Source: Meridianimarinicoccus zhengii (lineage in GTDB: Bacteria; Pseudomonadota; Alphaproteobacteria; Rhodobacterales; Rhodobacteraceae). Taken from it: 47,623 nucleotides of DNA. A program made the position numbers and the translations under genes. Location: contig NZ_QDFI01000031.1 of the NCBI RefSeq assembly GCF_003254465.1, positions 1-47,623 on the forward strand, read 5' to 3'. Shown in pieces: positions 18,043 through 25,522 of the stretch. Below the pieces are notes generated by a model, which saw only the letters and a list, made by a program, of their open reading frames with translations, was not told where the DNA came from and searched no databases. Positions within the stretch are counted from its first letter, which is position 1; each line of letters opens with the position of its first letter.

Positions 18043-18272
18043 GGGGTCACCGGATCTGTCAGCGTCCCAAGGGGCTTACTGCGCGGCAGCGGATTTGGCA
18101 AAGCCTGCCTCTCCGCCCGCAGCCGCACCGCAAGCCGCGTCGCAGCGGTGCAACAGGGTGGGCATGAGTGGAACGTTAACCTTTTGCTTCGAATGTGCGT
18201 CGGATCGGGACGGAAAGCGTTATGGTGACGCTTGGGCAGGGGGCCGTCCTTCGGGTTCGGGGTTCGGTGACG

Positions 18273-18635
18273 ATGCGAAACGTGTTCACTGTGCTGAGTA
18301 TGATTTGGCTGCTCTCTGCCTGCGCCTCCCCCGACTTCGCCAGCACGGACGCTGTGCGCGACGATGCCGACAGCCTTGAACGGCGGCGTGCCTTCGAACG
18401 CGCCGTGGTCGGCCATAATCTTCAGGGTGACGGCGTCGACGTGACGGTGCTGGAGGGCGGCGCGCTGGTGGGTACCCATCTGGGCGTGCCGTTCGTGGGC
18501 GCCTGGGAATACCGCCGCGGGGAGTTCTGCACGTCGCTGGCGGGGGACGATGTGCGCGATGCGCCGGATCGTGCCTGCTATCGTGCGGCGGTCGATGGGC
18601 GGCAGGTGACGCTGGTGCCGATTGCCGCGGATTGA
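18273..18635 (+). CDS. small hypothetical lipoprotein
   Basis: A 120-residue predicted lipoprotein. ATG 18273 yields MRNVFTVLSMIWLLSACAS, a compact signal peptide with lipobox LSAC. An in-frame ATG at 18222 has a better ribosome site (GGAAAG) but would put 17 polar residues ahead of the signal, so I prefer 18273. The mature part begins with an Asp-rich, Arg-rich helix (DAVRDDADSLERRRAFERAVVG) (split: DAVRDDADSLERRR, AFERAVVG) and then a beta-rich domain with two Cys (GEFCTSL, DRACYRA) that could form a disulfide. No family recognised. The preceding 230 bp (18043-18272) shows no supported gene. Confidence 0.65.
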   Translation: MRNVFTVLSMIWLLSACASPDFASTDAVRDDADSLERRRAFERAVVGHNLQGDGVDVTVLEGGALVGTHLGVPFVGAWEYRRGEFCTSLAGDDVRDAPDRACYRAAVDGRQVTLVPIAAD

Positions 18636-18739
18636 CGGTACCGGAAATTCGCCAAATAGGGTTGCGATGTACGGACCACTACCAGTCAGGGTGTCGGCGT
18701 GGTATCGGCATCCGTGCCGCGATGCACGGCAAGGGTGGC

Positions 18740-18865
18740 CTATTCGGCGGGATGCGCGCCGCGCTTGCGCGCATCGATACGGGCAGCTTCGCGCCTGAGC
18801 AGCACCGCGCCCAGCAGGGCCACGGATACGGCGATCACGGGAATGGCGATTTCAAAGGCAGTCAT
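18740..18865 (-). CDS. 41-residue single-pass membrane protein
   Basis: A very short gene, 41 residues. It opens MTAFEIAIPVIAVSVALLG, one membrane helix (about 5-22), followed by a basic tail LRREAARIDARKRGAHPAE. The ATG overlaps the stop of the upstream 76-residue gene as ATGA (18862-18865), which argues for real coupled translation. It would be inserted in the inner membrane with the basic tail in the cytoplasm. No family recognised. Confidence 0.55.
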   Translation of the reverse strand: MTAFEIAIPVIAVSVALLGAVLLRREAARIDARKRGAHPAE

Positions 18866-19092
18866 GTTCTGTCCTCCGTTCGGAGCATGGCCAATATATA
18901 GTGGGAAATGGCGTGCAGGAAAAGCCCCGCCAGCCCCCAGACTGCCGTGATCGCGCCGATGGCCGTCATGTCCTCGGTCAGCGGGCGCAGCACGGCGAAA
19001 CCGATCAGCCCCAGCCCGATGGCGTTCACGAAGCCGGAAAACAGCTTCACGCGCTCGTTATGGACCGCGACAGCCCGGCGCAGGCTCGCCAT
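18862..19092 (-). CDS. small two-helix membrane protein
   Basis: A 76-residue protein with two predicted membrane helices: LFSGFVNAIGLGLIGFAVL (about 17-35) and IGAITAVWGLAGLFLHAISHYIL (about 46-68; split: IGAITAVWGLAGLF, LHAISHYIL), with a basic N-terminus (MASLRRAVAVHNERVK). The gene starts 4 bp behind the gatB stop and overlaps the next tiny gene by 4 bases, so gatB and the two small genes form one run. Function unknown; the layout is that of many uncharacterised small inner-membrane proteins. Confidence 0.7.
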   Translation of the reverse strand: MASLRRAVAVHNERVKLFSGFVNAIGLGLIGFAVLRPLTEDMTAIGAITAVWGLAGLFLHAISHYILAMLRTEDRT

Positions 19093-19096
19093 GGGG

Positions 19097-20611
19097 CTAA
19101 AGCCCCAGCTTCGCCGCCACGAGGTCGTTCACCGCCTTCGGGTTGGCCTTGCCGCCCGTCGCCTTCATCACCTGCCCCACGAACCAGCCTGCCAGCTTGG
19201 GATTGGCTTGCGCCTTTTCCACCTGCGCGGGGTTTTCCGCGATGACCTTGTCCACCGCGGCCTCGATCGCGCCGGTGTCCGTGACCTGCTTCATGCCTCG
19301 ATCCGCGACGATCCGCGCGGGATCGCCGCCTTCGGTATAGACGATCTCGAACAGGTCCTTGGCGATCTTGCCCGAGATGTCACCCGCCGCGATCAGGTCG
19401 AGGATGCCGCCCAACTGCGCGGGGCTGACGGGGCTTTCGGTGATGTGCCGGTCGCCGTCCTTCTTCAGCCGCCCGAACAGGTCGTTGATCACCCAGTTCG
19501 CGGCCTGCTTGCCGTCGCGGCCGTCGGCCACGATTTCGAAATAGGCGGCGGCCTCCACCTCGGCGGTCAGAACAGACGCATCGTACTCGCTCAGCCCGAA
19601 ATCGCGCACGAAACGCGCCTTCTTGGCGTCGGGCAGTTCCGGCAGTGACGCCGCGATGTCATCGACCCAGGCCTGTTCGATCTCCAGCGGCAGCAGGTCG
19701 GGGCAGGGAAAATAGCGGTAATCATGCGCTTCTTCCTTGGACCGCATCGACCGGGTCTCGTTCTTGTCCGGGTCGTAGAGCCGGGTTTCCTGCACGACGC
19801 TGCCGCCGTCCTCCAGGATCGCGATCTGGCGGCGCGCCTCGTAATCGATCGCCTGCTGGATGAACCGCAGGGAGTTCATGTTCTTGATCTCGCAGCGCGT
19901 GCCGAGATGGCCGAAATCCTGCGTCTCCTGATAGCGTTCGTAATCCCCCGGATGGCAGACGGACACGTTCACGTCCGCGCGCAGGTTGCCGTTCTGCATG
20001 TTGCCGTCGCAGGTGCCCAGGTACCGCAGGATCTGGCGGAGCTTGGTGACATAGGCCGCCGCTTCTTCCGGCCCGCGAATGTCCGGGCGGCTGACGATCT
20101 CCATCAACGCGACGCCCGTGCGGTTAAGATCCACGAAGCTCATCGCCGGGTCCATGTCGTGGATCGACTTGCCCGCGTCCTGTTCCAGGTGGATGCGTTC
20201 GATCCGCACGCGGCGCGCGATGCCGGGGGCCATGTCAACGATCACCTCGCCTTCGCCGACGATGGGGTGATACAACTGGCTGATCTGGTAGCCCTGCGGC
20301 AGGTCCGGGTAGAAATAGTTCTTCCGGTCAAAGGCCGACATCAGGTTGATCTGTGCTTTCAGCCCCAGCCCGGTCTTGACCGCCAGCGCGACGCAGCCCT
20401 CGTTGATCACCGGCAGCATTCCCGGCATGCCCGCATCCACGAAGGCGACGTTGGAATTCGGCTCCGCCCCGAATTGCGTGGAGGCGCCGGAGAACAGCTT
20501 CGCCTTCGACGCGACCTGCGCGTGTACTTCCATCCCGATCACGAGTTCCCAGTCGTGCTTCGCCCCGGCGATGACCTTGGGTGTCGGCGTGTCGAAGGCG
20601 AGATCGAGCAT
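19097..20611 (-). CDS. gatB: aspartyl/glutamyl-tRNA amidotransferase subunit B
   Basis: The 504-residue GatB subunit of GatCAB, which converts Glu-tRNA(Gln) and, in some bacteria, Asp-tRNA(Asn) to the amidated forms. The conserved opening [37 protein letters not shown] and [11 protein letters not shown] are all present. The C-terminal part has the YqeY-like helical domain with [19 protein letters not shown]. Length is normal. gatA and gatC are not adjacent, as is usual for gatB in this group. Two tiny membrane-protein genes follow it with almost no spacing. Confidence 0.96.
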   Translation of the reverse strand: MLDLAFDTPTPKVIAGAKHDWELVIGMEVHAQVASKAKLFSGASTQFGAEPNSNVAFVDAGMPGMLPVINEGCVALAVKTGLGLKAQINLMSAFDRKNYFYPDLPQGYQISQLYHPIVGEGEVIVDMAPGIARRVRIERIHLEQDAGKSIHDMDPAMSFVDLNRTGVALMEIVSRPDIRGPEEAAAYVTKLRQILRYLGTCDGNMQNGNLRADVNVSVCHPGDYERYQETQDFGHLGTRCEIKNMNSLRFIQQAIDYEARRQIAILEDGGSVVQETRLYDPDKNETRSMRSKEEAHDYRYFPCPDLLPLEIEQAWVDDIAASLPELPDAKKARFVRDFGLSEYDASVLTAEVEAAAYFEIVADGRDGKQAANWVINDLFGRLKKDGDRHITESPVSPAQLGGILDLIAAGDISGKIAKDLFEIVYTEGGDPARIVADRGMKQVTDTGAIEAAVDKVIAENPAQVEKAQANPKLAGWFVGQVMKATGGKANPKAVNDLVAAKLGL

Positions 20612-20768
20612 GGGTACGGTTCCTGTCCGGGGATGGGAGCGGTTCTAGACCCGCGCGCCGGTGCCATCAAGGGGCGTGGACACGGGCGATCACCTTGGCG
20701 GGACCGGGGAGCGCGGGGGCCGCGATTCTGCGGTACGGTTTGCGCGTCACAGCCCTGGAGGTTTCCGC

Positions 20769-21269
20769 ATGATCCGAAGACTTGCCCTTGCGACGGTCCT
20801 GACCCTGCTGCCGGCGGGCGTGCTGGCCGGGCCGCAATACGTGGACACGACCGGTTTCGCCGTGTCGGGCCATGACGTGGTGGCCTATTTCGACCTCGCA
20901 CCCGGCAGCGATCCCGTTCGCGGCCATGCCGATATCACCGCCGAACACAACGGCGCCACCTTCGCCTTCGCGTCCGCGGCGAACCGCGACCGTTTCCTTG
21001 CCGATCCGGACCGCTATGCCCCGCAATATGACGGGCATTGCGCCTATGGCGTGGCGGGCGGATACAAGGTGCCTGCCAACCCGACCAACTGGCATATCGA
21101 GAACGGCAAGCTGTTCCTGAACATCAATGACCGCATCGCGCGGCGCTGGGTGGCCGAAATCCCGAAATACGAATCGCAGGCTGCGAGCGAATGGCCCGCG
21201 CTGGAAACTGCCCCTGCGTCGAGCGACCCGGTCCCGTGGTTCCGCGCCGACGGTCCCGTGCAGGACTGA
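20769..21269 (+). CDS. exported YHS domain protein
   Basis: A 166-residue secreted protein with a signal peptide MIRRLALATVLTLLPAGVLA and then the YHS-type core VSGHDVVAYFDLAPGSDPVRG, FAFASAANRDRFLADPDRYAPQYDGHCAYGVA (split: FAFASAANRDRFLADPDRY, APQYDGHCAYGVA). YHS domains are often metal-linked, and one Cys plus several His are visible. GGAGG stands 8 bases before ATG 20769, deciding the start; the 36 additional residues of a longer reading are not plausible. Probably periplasmic. No co-transcribed neighbour: it converges with rplI across a strong hairpin. Confidence 0.85.
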   Translation: MIRRLALATVLTLLPAGVLAGPQYVDTTGFAVSGHDVVAYFDLAPGSDPVRGHADITAEHNGATFAFASAANRDRFLADPDRYAPQYDGHCAYGVAGGYKVPANPTNWHIENGKLFLNINDRIARRWVAEIPKYESQAASEWPALETAPASSDPVPWFRADGPVQD

Positions 21270-21285
21270 GACCCGACATGCGAAA

Positions 21286-21309
21286 GGGCCGCGGCATGTG
21301 CCGCGGCCC
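21286..21309. terminator. bidirectional terminator hairpin between the YHS gene and rplI
   Basis: GGGCCGCGGC and GCCGCGGCCC make a perfect 10 bp stem around ATGT. It lies in the 67 bp between two convergent stops. Read leftward, for rplI, it is followed by a short TTT; read rightward, by a C-run and CTTTCC. The T-tracts are short, as is common in this GC-rich group. Confidence 0.6.
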
Positions 21310-21336
21310 CCCCGTCTTTCCGTGCCGATCGTCGCC

Positions 21337-21951
21337 TCAGCGGTCGTCGTCGAGGCTCGGCTGGGGCGTGTCGTCGCCGCTTTCGTCGTCGAAGCTCGCG
21401 CTCCCGATATCGTCGAACAGTTCCGCGATCTCGAATTCGGCGGCTGCTTCTTCTTCGGCGGCCAGTTCCTGGATCGACTTGCCCGATGCCTGCAACTCGG
21501 CCTCTTCGGGCGAGCGTGCGACGTTGAGCGTGATCGTCACCTCGACTTCGGGGTGCAGTGTCACGGACAAGTCGTGCAGGCCCAGTTCCTTGATCGGACG
21601 GTTCATGACGACCTGCTTGCGATCCACCGAGAACCCGGCCTCGGTCGCGGCATCCGCTGCATCACGCGTGCTGACGGACCCGTAAAGCGCGCCGGCATCC
21701 GAAGCGGAACGGATCACGACGAAGGTCTGCCCGTCGAGTTGCTTGCCCAGTGCCTCGGCTTCCTTGCGGGTTTCCAGGTTGCGGGCTTCAAGCTGTGCCT
21801 TCTGCTCTTCGAAACGGGCGAGGTTCTGGGGATTGACCCGCATCGCCTTGCCCTGGGGCAGCAGGAAGTTGCGCGCGTAGCCTTCCTTGACGGACACGAC
21901 CTCGCCCATCTGGCCCAGCTTGGCCACGCGTTCGAGAAGAATGATCTCCAT
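21337..21951 (-). CDS. rplI: 50S ribosomal protein L9
   Basis: L9 of the large ribosomal subunit, 204 residues. The N-terminal 23S-binding domain is canonical ([35 protein letters not shown]). After the long connecting helix comes the C-terminal domain (about 75-150). A further 50 or so residues are extremely acidic ([18 protein letters not shown] to SLDDDR). E. coli L9 has 149 residues, so the tail is an addition; similar tails occur in alphaproteobacterial L9. Last gene of the rpsF-rpsR-rplI operon, 11 bp behind rpsR, with a terminator hairpin downstream. Confidence 0.97.
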   Translation of the reverse strand: MEIILLERVAKLGQMGEVVSVKEGYARNFLLPQGKAMRVNPQNLARFEEQKAQLEARNLETRKEAEALGKQLDGQTFVVIRSASDAGALYGSVSTRDAADAATEAGFSVDRKQVVMNRPIKELGLHDLSVTLHPEVEVTITLNVARSPEEAELQASGKSIQELAAEEEAAAEFEIAELFDDIGSASFDDESGDDTPQPSLDDDR

Positions 21952-21962
21952 GGGGATGTTCC

Positions 21963-22190
21963 TTACTTCACGGCGTAGGGCAGAAGGGCGAGGAACCGCG
22001 CGCGCTTGATGGCGCGGGACAGTTCACGCTGCTTCTTGGCGGACACGGCGGTGATGCGCGACGGCACGATCTTGCCGCGCTCGGAAATATACCGCTGCAG
22101 CAGGCGCGTGTCCTTGTAGTCGATGGCGGGTGCATTGTCGCCCGAGAAGGGGCAGACCTTGCGGCGGCGGAAGAACGGTTTCGTTGCCAT
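21963..22190 (-). CDS. rpsR: 30S ribosomal protein S18
   Basis: A 75-residue S18 with the standard central signature [24 protein letters not shown] (split: [24 protein letters not shown]) and the basic C-terminus [14 protein letters not shown]. It binds S6 on the platform of the small subunit. It lies between rpsF (26 bp upstream) and rplI (11 bp downstream), the usual operon order. Confidence 0.97.
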   Translation of the reverse strand: MATKPFFRRRKVCPFSGDNAPAIDYKDTRLLQRYISERGKIVPSRITAVSAKKQRELSRAIKRARFLALLPYAVK

Positions 22191-22216
22191 GATCTATTTT
22201 CCTTTCCCGGTTCAGA

Positions 22217-22660
22217 TCAACGGTCGCGCGCGGGGCGGTCACCCCGGTCGCCACGGTCGCCACGATCACCGCGGTCGCCACGATCCCCACGGTCAGGGCG
22301 CGGGCCCCGGTCGCCACGATCACCGCGGTCACGCTCGTCGCGCTTCTGCATCTGGACCGACGGGCCTTCGGCGTGTTCGTCCACCTTCACGGTCAGGACG
22401 CGCATCACGTCGTCATGCAGGCGCATCAGGCGTTCCATTTCCTGCACGGCCGACGACGGCGCGTCGGTCTTCAGGAAGGCGTAATGGCCCTTGCGGTTCT
22501 TGTTGATCTTGTAGGCCATCGTCTTGACGCCCCAGTACTCGCTTTCGACGACGCTGCCGCCGTTATCCGCGAGAATCGTGGAGAAGTGTTCGACAAGGCC
22601 CTCGGCCTGCGTGTTCGACAGGTCCTGGCGGGAAATGAAGACATGCTCGTAAAGCGGCAT
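22217..22660 (-). CDS. rpsF: 30S ribosomal protein S6 with Arg-Gly-Asp repeat tail
   Basis: S6, 147 residues, partner of S18. The core (1-100) is typical: MPLYEHVFISRQDLS, GVKTMAYKINKNRKGHYAF and EMERLMRLHDDVMRVLTV. The C-terminal 42 residues form a highly charged tail containing eight RGD units (within 112-141). S6 tails are variable (E. coli S6 carries added glutamates), but a regular RGD tail stands out. ATG 22660 follows AGGAG; the much longer in-frame reading upstream is not coding. It heads the S6-S18-L9 operon, with a good promoter at 22760-22787 giving a leader of roughly 90 nt. Confidence 0.96.
   Translation of the reverse strand: MPLYEHVFISRQDLSNTQAEGLVEHFSTILADNGGSVVESEYWGVKTMAYKINKNRKGHYAFLKTDAPSSAVQEMERLMRLHDDVMRVLTVKVDEHAEGPSVQMQKRDERDRGDRGDRGPRPDRGDRGDRGDRGDRGDRGDRPARDR
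22238..22327 (-). repeat. 9-bp codon repeats encoding the S6 RGD tail
   Basis: Near-identical 9-base units (CGTGGCGAC-type, read on the minus strand) encode eight Arg-Gly-Asp triplets in S6 residues 112-141, interrupted once by GPRPD. Such tandem coding repeats may change in number by slippage. Confidence 0.8.
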
Positions 22661-22759
22661 ATCGGCTCCTGATTTCGGGCGCATTTCATAGGGCGGGCCA
22701 ACACTTCCGCGCCCGTCCACGAGAGACTGCGCCGGTTTGCGGTTTGCGGAAGATGGCGC

Positions 22760-22787
22760 CTTATACAGGCCCGCGCGCGAATGGCAA
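22760..22787 (-). promoter_or_regulatory. promoter of the rpsF-rpsR-rplI operon
   Basis: On the minus strand TTGCCA (22787-22782) and TATAAG (22765-22760) are separated by 16 bases, a good sigma-70 type match upstream of rpsF. Transcription would start near 22753, leaving a leader of about 93 nt. The remainder of 22661-22958 holds no gene I can support. Confidence 0.6.
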
Positions 22788-22958
22788 GCGGCGCGCGGAG
22801 CGCGGCCGAACAAGGGCGCAGGGCGTTGTTCGCTGGTGAACCGACCCTGTTGGCTTTCGCGGAGTTGCCGCAGCGCAGCTTGACACGACATCTGACCCCA
22901 AGGCGCGGCACATCCGCCGCGGCCGGTTCGACACCGCACCAACAGGAGTGACACTACA

Positions 22959-23549
22959 ATGACCCGCACCCTCATCGCCGCAGCCCTGGGCCTTGGGCTC
23001 GTCGCCGCCCCCGCACTGGCAGAGCCGCGCGAATACGTTCTGGACAGCAGCCACAGCCAGGTCCTGTTCAGCTACAACCATCTCGGCTTCTCGACGACCT
23101 ATGGCATGTTCTCGGGTTTCGCCGGCACGATCCAGTTCGACGAGACCGACCCGGCCAATTCGTCGGTAGAAGTGTCCATGCCGGTCACCAGCATGTTCAC
23201 CGGTTGGGAAGCCCGCGACGAACACTTCATGTCCGGTGATTTCTTCGACGCCGCCGGTACGGACGAACAGGTGACCTTCGTGTCGACGGGCATCGAGGTG
23301 ACGGGCGAGAATACCGCGCTCATCACCGGTGACCTGACAATGAACGGCGTCACCAAGTCGGTCGTGCTGGATACGGTCCTGAACAAGGCGGACACCCATC
23401 CGATGGAAAACGCGCCGTGGCTTGGCTTCAACGCCACGACGACGCTGCTGCGCAGCGATTTCGGCGTGGACATGTTCGCGCCCTTCGTGTCGGACGAGGT
23501 CGAGGTGATGATCTCGATCGAGGCACAGGACGCGGCCAGCGCATCCTGA
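22959..23549 (+). CDS. YceI family periplasmic protein
   Basis: A 196-residue secreted protein: signal peptide MTRTLIAAALGLGLVAAPALA, then a YceI lipocalin-like domain. Landmarks are YVLDSSHSQVLFSYNHLGFS, HFMSGDFFDAA, ITGDLTMNGVTKSVVLD and LRSDFGVD. Family members bind polyisoprenoid lipids in a beta-barrel. CAGGAG precedes the ATG. A TTGACA sits at 22880-22885, but no clear -10 follows. A second YceI domain occurs in the fusion protein at 25.5-26.7 kb; this one is the free-standing form. Monocistronic, converging with the LysE-type exporter gene. Confidence 0.92.
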   Translation: MTRTLIAAALGLGLVAAPALAEPREYVLDSSHSQVLFSYNHLGFSTTYGMFSGFAGTIQFDETDPANSSVEVSMPVTSMFTGWEARDEHFMSGDFFDAAGTDEQVTFVSTGIEVTGENTALITGDLTMNGVTKSVVLDTVLNKADTHPMENAPWLGFNATTTLLRSDFGVDMFAPFVSDEVEVMISIEAQDAASAS

Positions 23550-23559
23550 CCGGGGCAGG

Positions 23560-23582
23560 GGGGCCGCCATGCCGGCGGCCCC
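23560..23582. terminator. terminator-like hairpin between convergent genes
   Basis: GGGGCCGCC and GGCGGCCCC form a perfect 9 bp stem with an ATGCC loop in the 39 bp between the YceI and LysE-family stops. The T-tracts are poor (GTTCC on the plus strand), so the strength is uncertain. Confidence 0.45.
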
Positions 23583-23588
23583 GTTCCG

Positions 23589-24188
23589 TCACCCCATCTG
23601 CAGGATCATCGGCAGCACGCTGACCACCAGCAGTGCGGCCGTGGCCGCGTTGAAGATGCGCCGCCGCCGCGCATCCGTCAGAAATGCGCGCAGCCGCTTG
23701 CCAAGCGCCGCCCAGACCACGATGGACGGCAGGCTCACGATGGCGAAGACAACTGCCACCGTGCCGACGGCGGGCAGGCTGCGATCCGGTGCAAAGGCCG
23801 CGATTGCCGTCAGCGCCATGGCCCACGCCTTCGGATTGATCCACTGGAACCCCGCTGCCTGGATAAATGTCATCGGGGCGCTCTTCGCGGGGGCGCCGTC
23901 CGGCGCTTCGGCCCGCAGCAGCGACCATGTCATCCACATGATGAACGCAAGACATCCCGCCCGCAGCGCAAGTTCGAGCAGCGGGATTGATTCCATCGCG
24001 CGCGCGGCACCCAGCCCCACCAGAACGATCATCGTCGCCAGTCCGAGCGAGATGCCCAGCAGATGGGGCATGGTCCGGCGCAGACCGAAATTCACGCCCG
24101 ACGCCATCAGCATCAGGTTGTTCGGTCCCGGCGTGATCGACGTGACGAAGGCAAAGCCCGCGAGGGCCAGAAGAAATTCGGCGGTCAT
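23589..24188 (-). CDS. LysE family amino acid exporter
   Basis: A 199-residue inner-membrane protein of the LysE/RhtB family with about six hydrophobic segments. The N-terminal signature FVTSITPGPNNLMLMASG (about 14-31) is diagnostic. The stretch FQWINPKAWAMALTAI is another family landmark. These proteins export amino acids or related compounds. ATG 24188 was chosen because GGGAGAG lies just upstream. It is divergent from an Lrp/AsnC regulator gene, the classic arrangement for a regulator that controls a neighbouring exporter when its amino acid ligand accumulates. Substrate unknown. Confidence 0.9.
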   Translation of the reverse strand: MTAEFLLALAGFAFVTSITPGPNNLMLMASGVNFGLRRTMPHLLGISLGLATMIVLVGLGAARAMESIPLLELALRAGCLAFIMWMTWSLLRAEAPDGAPAKSAPMTFIQAAGFQWINPKAWAMALTAIAAFAPDRSLPAVGTVAVVFAIVSLPSIVVWAALGKRLRAFLTDARRRRIFNAATAALLVVSVLPMILQMG

Positions 24189-24263
24189 GATCGGCTCTCC
24201 CGTTCGGCAAGGCCGGGACGAATCGCGCCCGTGCCCTTGCAACCATCAGCGCGGCATGATTGA

Positions 24264-24297
24264 CACAAATCCGGCGCAATGTGCTGCATAGTTTGTG
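24264..24297. promoter_or_regulatory. candidate operator in the exporter/lrp intergenic region
   Basis: CACAAA (24264-24269) and TTTGTG (24292-24297) form an inverted repeat about 28 bases apart centre to centre, in the 134 bp between the divergent exporter and Lrp genes. A TTGACA (24260-24265) that could serve as the lrp -35 overlaps the left arm. The spacing and AT-rich arms suit an Lrp-type dimer site. Inferred only. Confidence 0.35.
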
Positions 24298-24322
24298 GGA
24301 AAACGGGAGATGATCGGCGGAA

Positions 24323-24775
24323 ATGACGAAGCGAGACCCAATCAACGAAAATATATTGCGAGAGCTTCAGGCCAATGGCCGGATCAGCAATACCGAGCTT
24401 GCCGCGCGGGTCGGGCTGTCGGCGTCCGCCTGTCTGCGCAGGGTACAGGATCTCGAACGCAGCGGGGTGATCGCGGGCTATCGCGCGGTGCTCGACCCTG
24501 TGGCGATGGGGCGTGGGTTCCTCGCCTATATCGGGGTCGGTCTGTCGAACCATTCCAAGGCCGCGCAGTCCGCGTTCGAACAGGCCATGGATGCCGCCCC
24601 CGAAGTCGTCGAATTCCACAATGTCACCGGCATCATCGAATACCTGCTGCGGGTGGAAGTACCCGACCTTGCCGCCTACAAGGCGTTCCACACCGATGTT
24701 CTGGGCGTCGTTCCCAATGTCAGCGCGATCACCACCTGGGTGGTGATGGGGTCGCCGAAGGACGGGCGCAAATAG
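24323..24775 (+). CDS. Lrp/AsnC family transcriptional regulator
   Basis: A 150-residue regulator. The N-terminal winged helix-turn-helix (about 8-60) reads INENILRELQANGRISNTEL, AARVGLSASACLRRVQDLE. The C-terminal RAM ligand-binding domain follows (about 68-145) with VVEFHNVTGIIEYLLRVEV. Such proteins bind amino acids and act as dimers or octamers. Its divergent neighbour is a LysE-type exporter, the probable target; it likely also controls itself. The start agrees with the family length (about 150). Confidence 0.93.
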   Translation: MTKRDPINENILRELQANGRISNTELAARVGLSASACLRRVQDLERSGVIAGYRAVLDPVAMGRGFLAYIGVGLSNHSKAAQSAFEQAMDAAPEVVEFHNVTGIIEYLLRVEVPDLAAYKAFHTDVLGVVPNVSAITTWVVMGSPKDGRK

Positions 24776-24884
24776 GCGCCCGTTAACTCAAATGCCCATC
24801 ACTTCGAGCATTTCAGCGTATCCTGCTCTAGAAGTGGTCGACGGAAACTCATCGAAGGTGAGTTGCGTGGTCAGGAGTAGTGTC

Positions 24885-25451
24885 ATGCGTTACAAATCAT
24901 TCGTCGCCGCCGCGGCGGCAGCCCTTCTTCTAGGTTCCGCCGCGCAGGCGGCGACCATCTATGCGACAGGGGTCGACTGGACCAACAACGGCACTGTCGG
25001 GTCGTCCAACGACCGCGACAATCCGCTGAATGCGCTCGGTGAGCCCGACGACAAGTTCCTGTCGCTGGGTCTGGGGGGTCAGGCCGATTTCACATTCGGC
25101 GAGACCTTCACCGGTCCCGGTGCCAGCTATGAGATCACCTTCGGCAACCGCGCGGGCTATTTCGAAAGCGCCGACGTGTTCGCCGGCATCGGTGGCAGCT
25201 TCTCCAAGATTGGCGAGGTCGACAACGCATCGGCTGCCGGCTTCGTGTTCAGCTTCGCGGGCATCTTCGACACGCTGCGGCTTGTCGACACCTCGCCCTT
25301 CGTTGCCGGGCGCGACGGCTATGACGTGGATGCCGTTGGCGTGACCGCGCTGCCCAACACCGGCACGACGCCCGTGCCGCTTCCGGCATCGGCGCTGCTG
25401 CTTGGGGCGGGGGTCGCCGGGATGGGGGCATTGCGCCGCCGCAAAGGCTGA
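24885..25451 (+). CDS. VPLPA-CTERM sorting domain protein
   Basis: A 188-residue secreted protein. A signal peptide (MRYKSFVAAAAAALLLGSAA-QA) is followed by a beta-rich domain and a C-terminal sorting tail: VPLPAS (164-169), a hydrophobic helix LLLGAGVAGMGAL and a terminal basic cluster RRRKG. This is the VPLPA variant of PEP-CTERM, cleaved by an exosortase so that the product goes to the cell surface or matrix. No exosortase gene is present in the window, so it acts in trans. CAGGAG lies about 8 bases before ATG 24885; 31 further upstream residues are not plausible. The central domain (GEPDDKFLSLGLGG, DFTFGETFTG) looks like a small beta-sandwich. A hairpin terminator follows. Confidence 0.88.
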   Translation: MRYKSFVAAAAAALLLGSAAQAATIYATGVDWTNNGTVGSSNDRDNPLNALGEPDDKFLSLGLGGQADFTFGETFTGPGASYEITFGNRAGYFESADVFAGIGGSFSKIGEVDNASAAGFVFSFAGIFDTLRLVDTSPFVAGRDGYDVDAVGVTALPNTGTTPVPLPASALLLGAGVAGMGALRRRKG

Positions 25452-25480
25452 TCCCGCGCGGAACGTCTGACTGAATTGGA

Positions 25481-25511
25481 GGGGCGTGGGGAGAGATCCC
25501 CGCGCCCCTTT
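25481..25511 (+). terminator. Rho-independent terminator of the VPLPA-CTERM gene
   Basis: GGGGCG-T-GGGG (25481-25491) pairs with CCCC-G-CGCCCC (25498-25508) around AGAGAT, followed by TTT. It lies 29 bp after the stop and 11 bp ahead of the convergent fusion-gene stop, so it may serve both. Confidence 0.65.
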
Positions 25512-25522
25512 CGCGTGTCGAT

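Noticed and set aside
22238-22327. Regular short repeats in rpsF, considered as a CRISPR array
   Set aside because: Unit is 9 bp, without spacers, and lies in frame in a coding region; no cas genes are present.
22880-22908. TTGACA upstream of the YceI gene as a promoter
   Set aside because: No acceptable -10 element at 16-18 bases; left as a note only.
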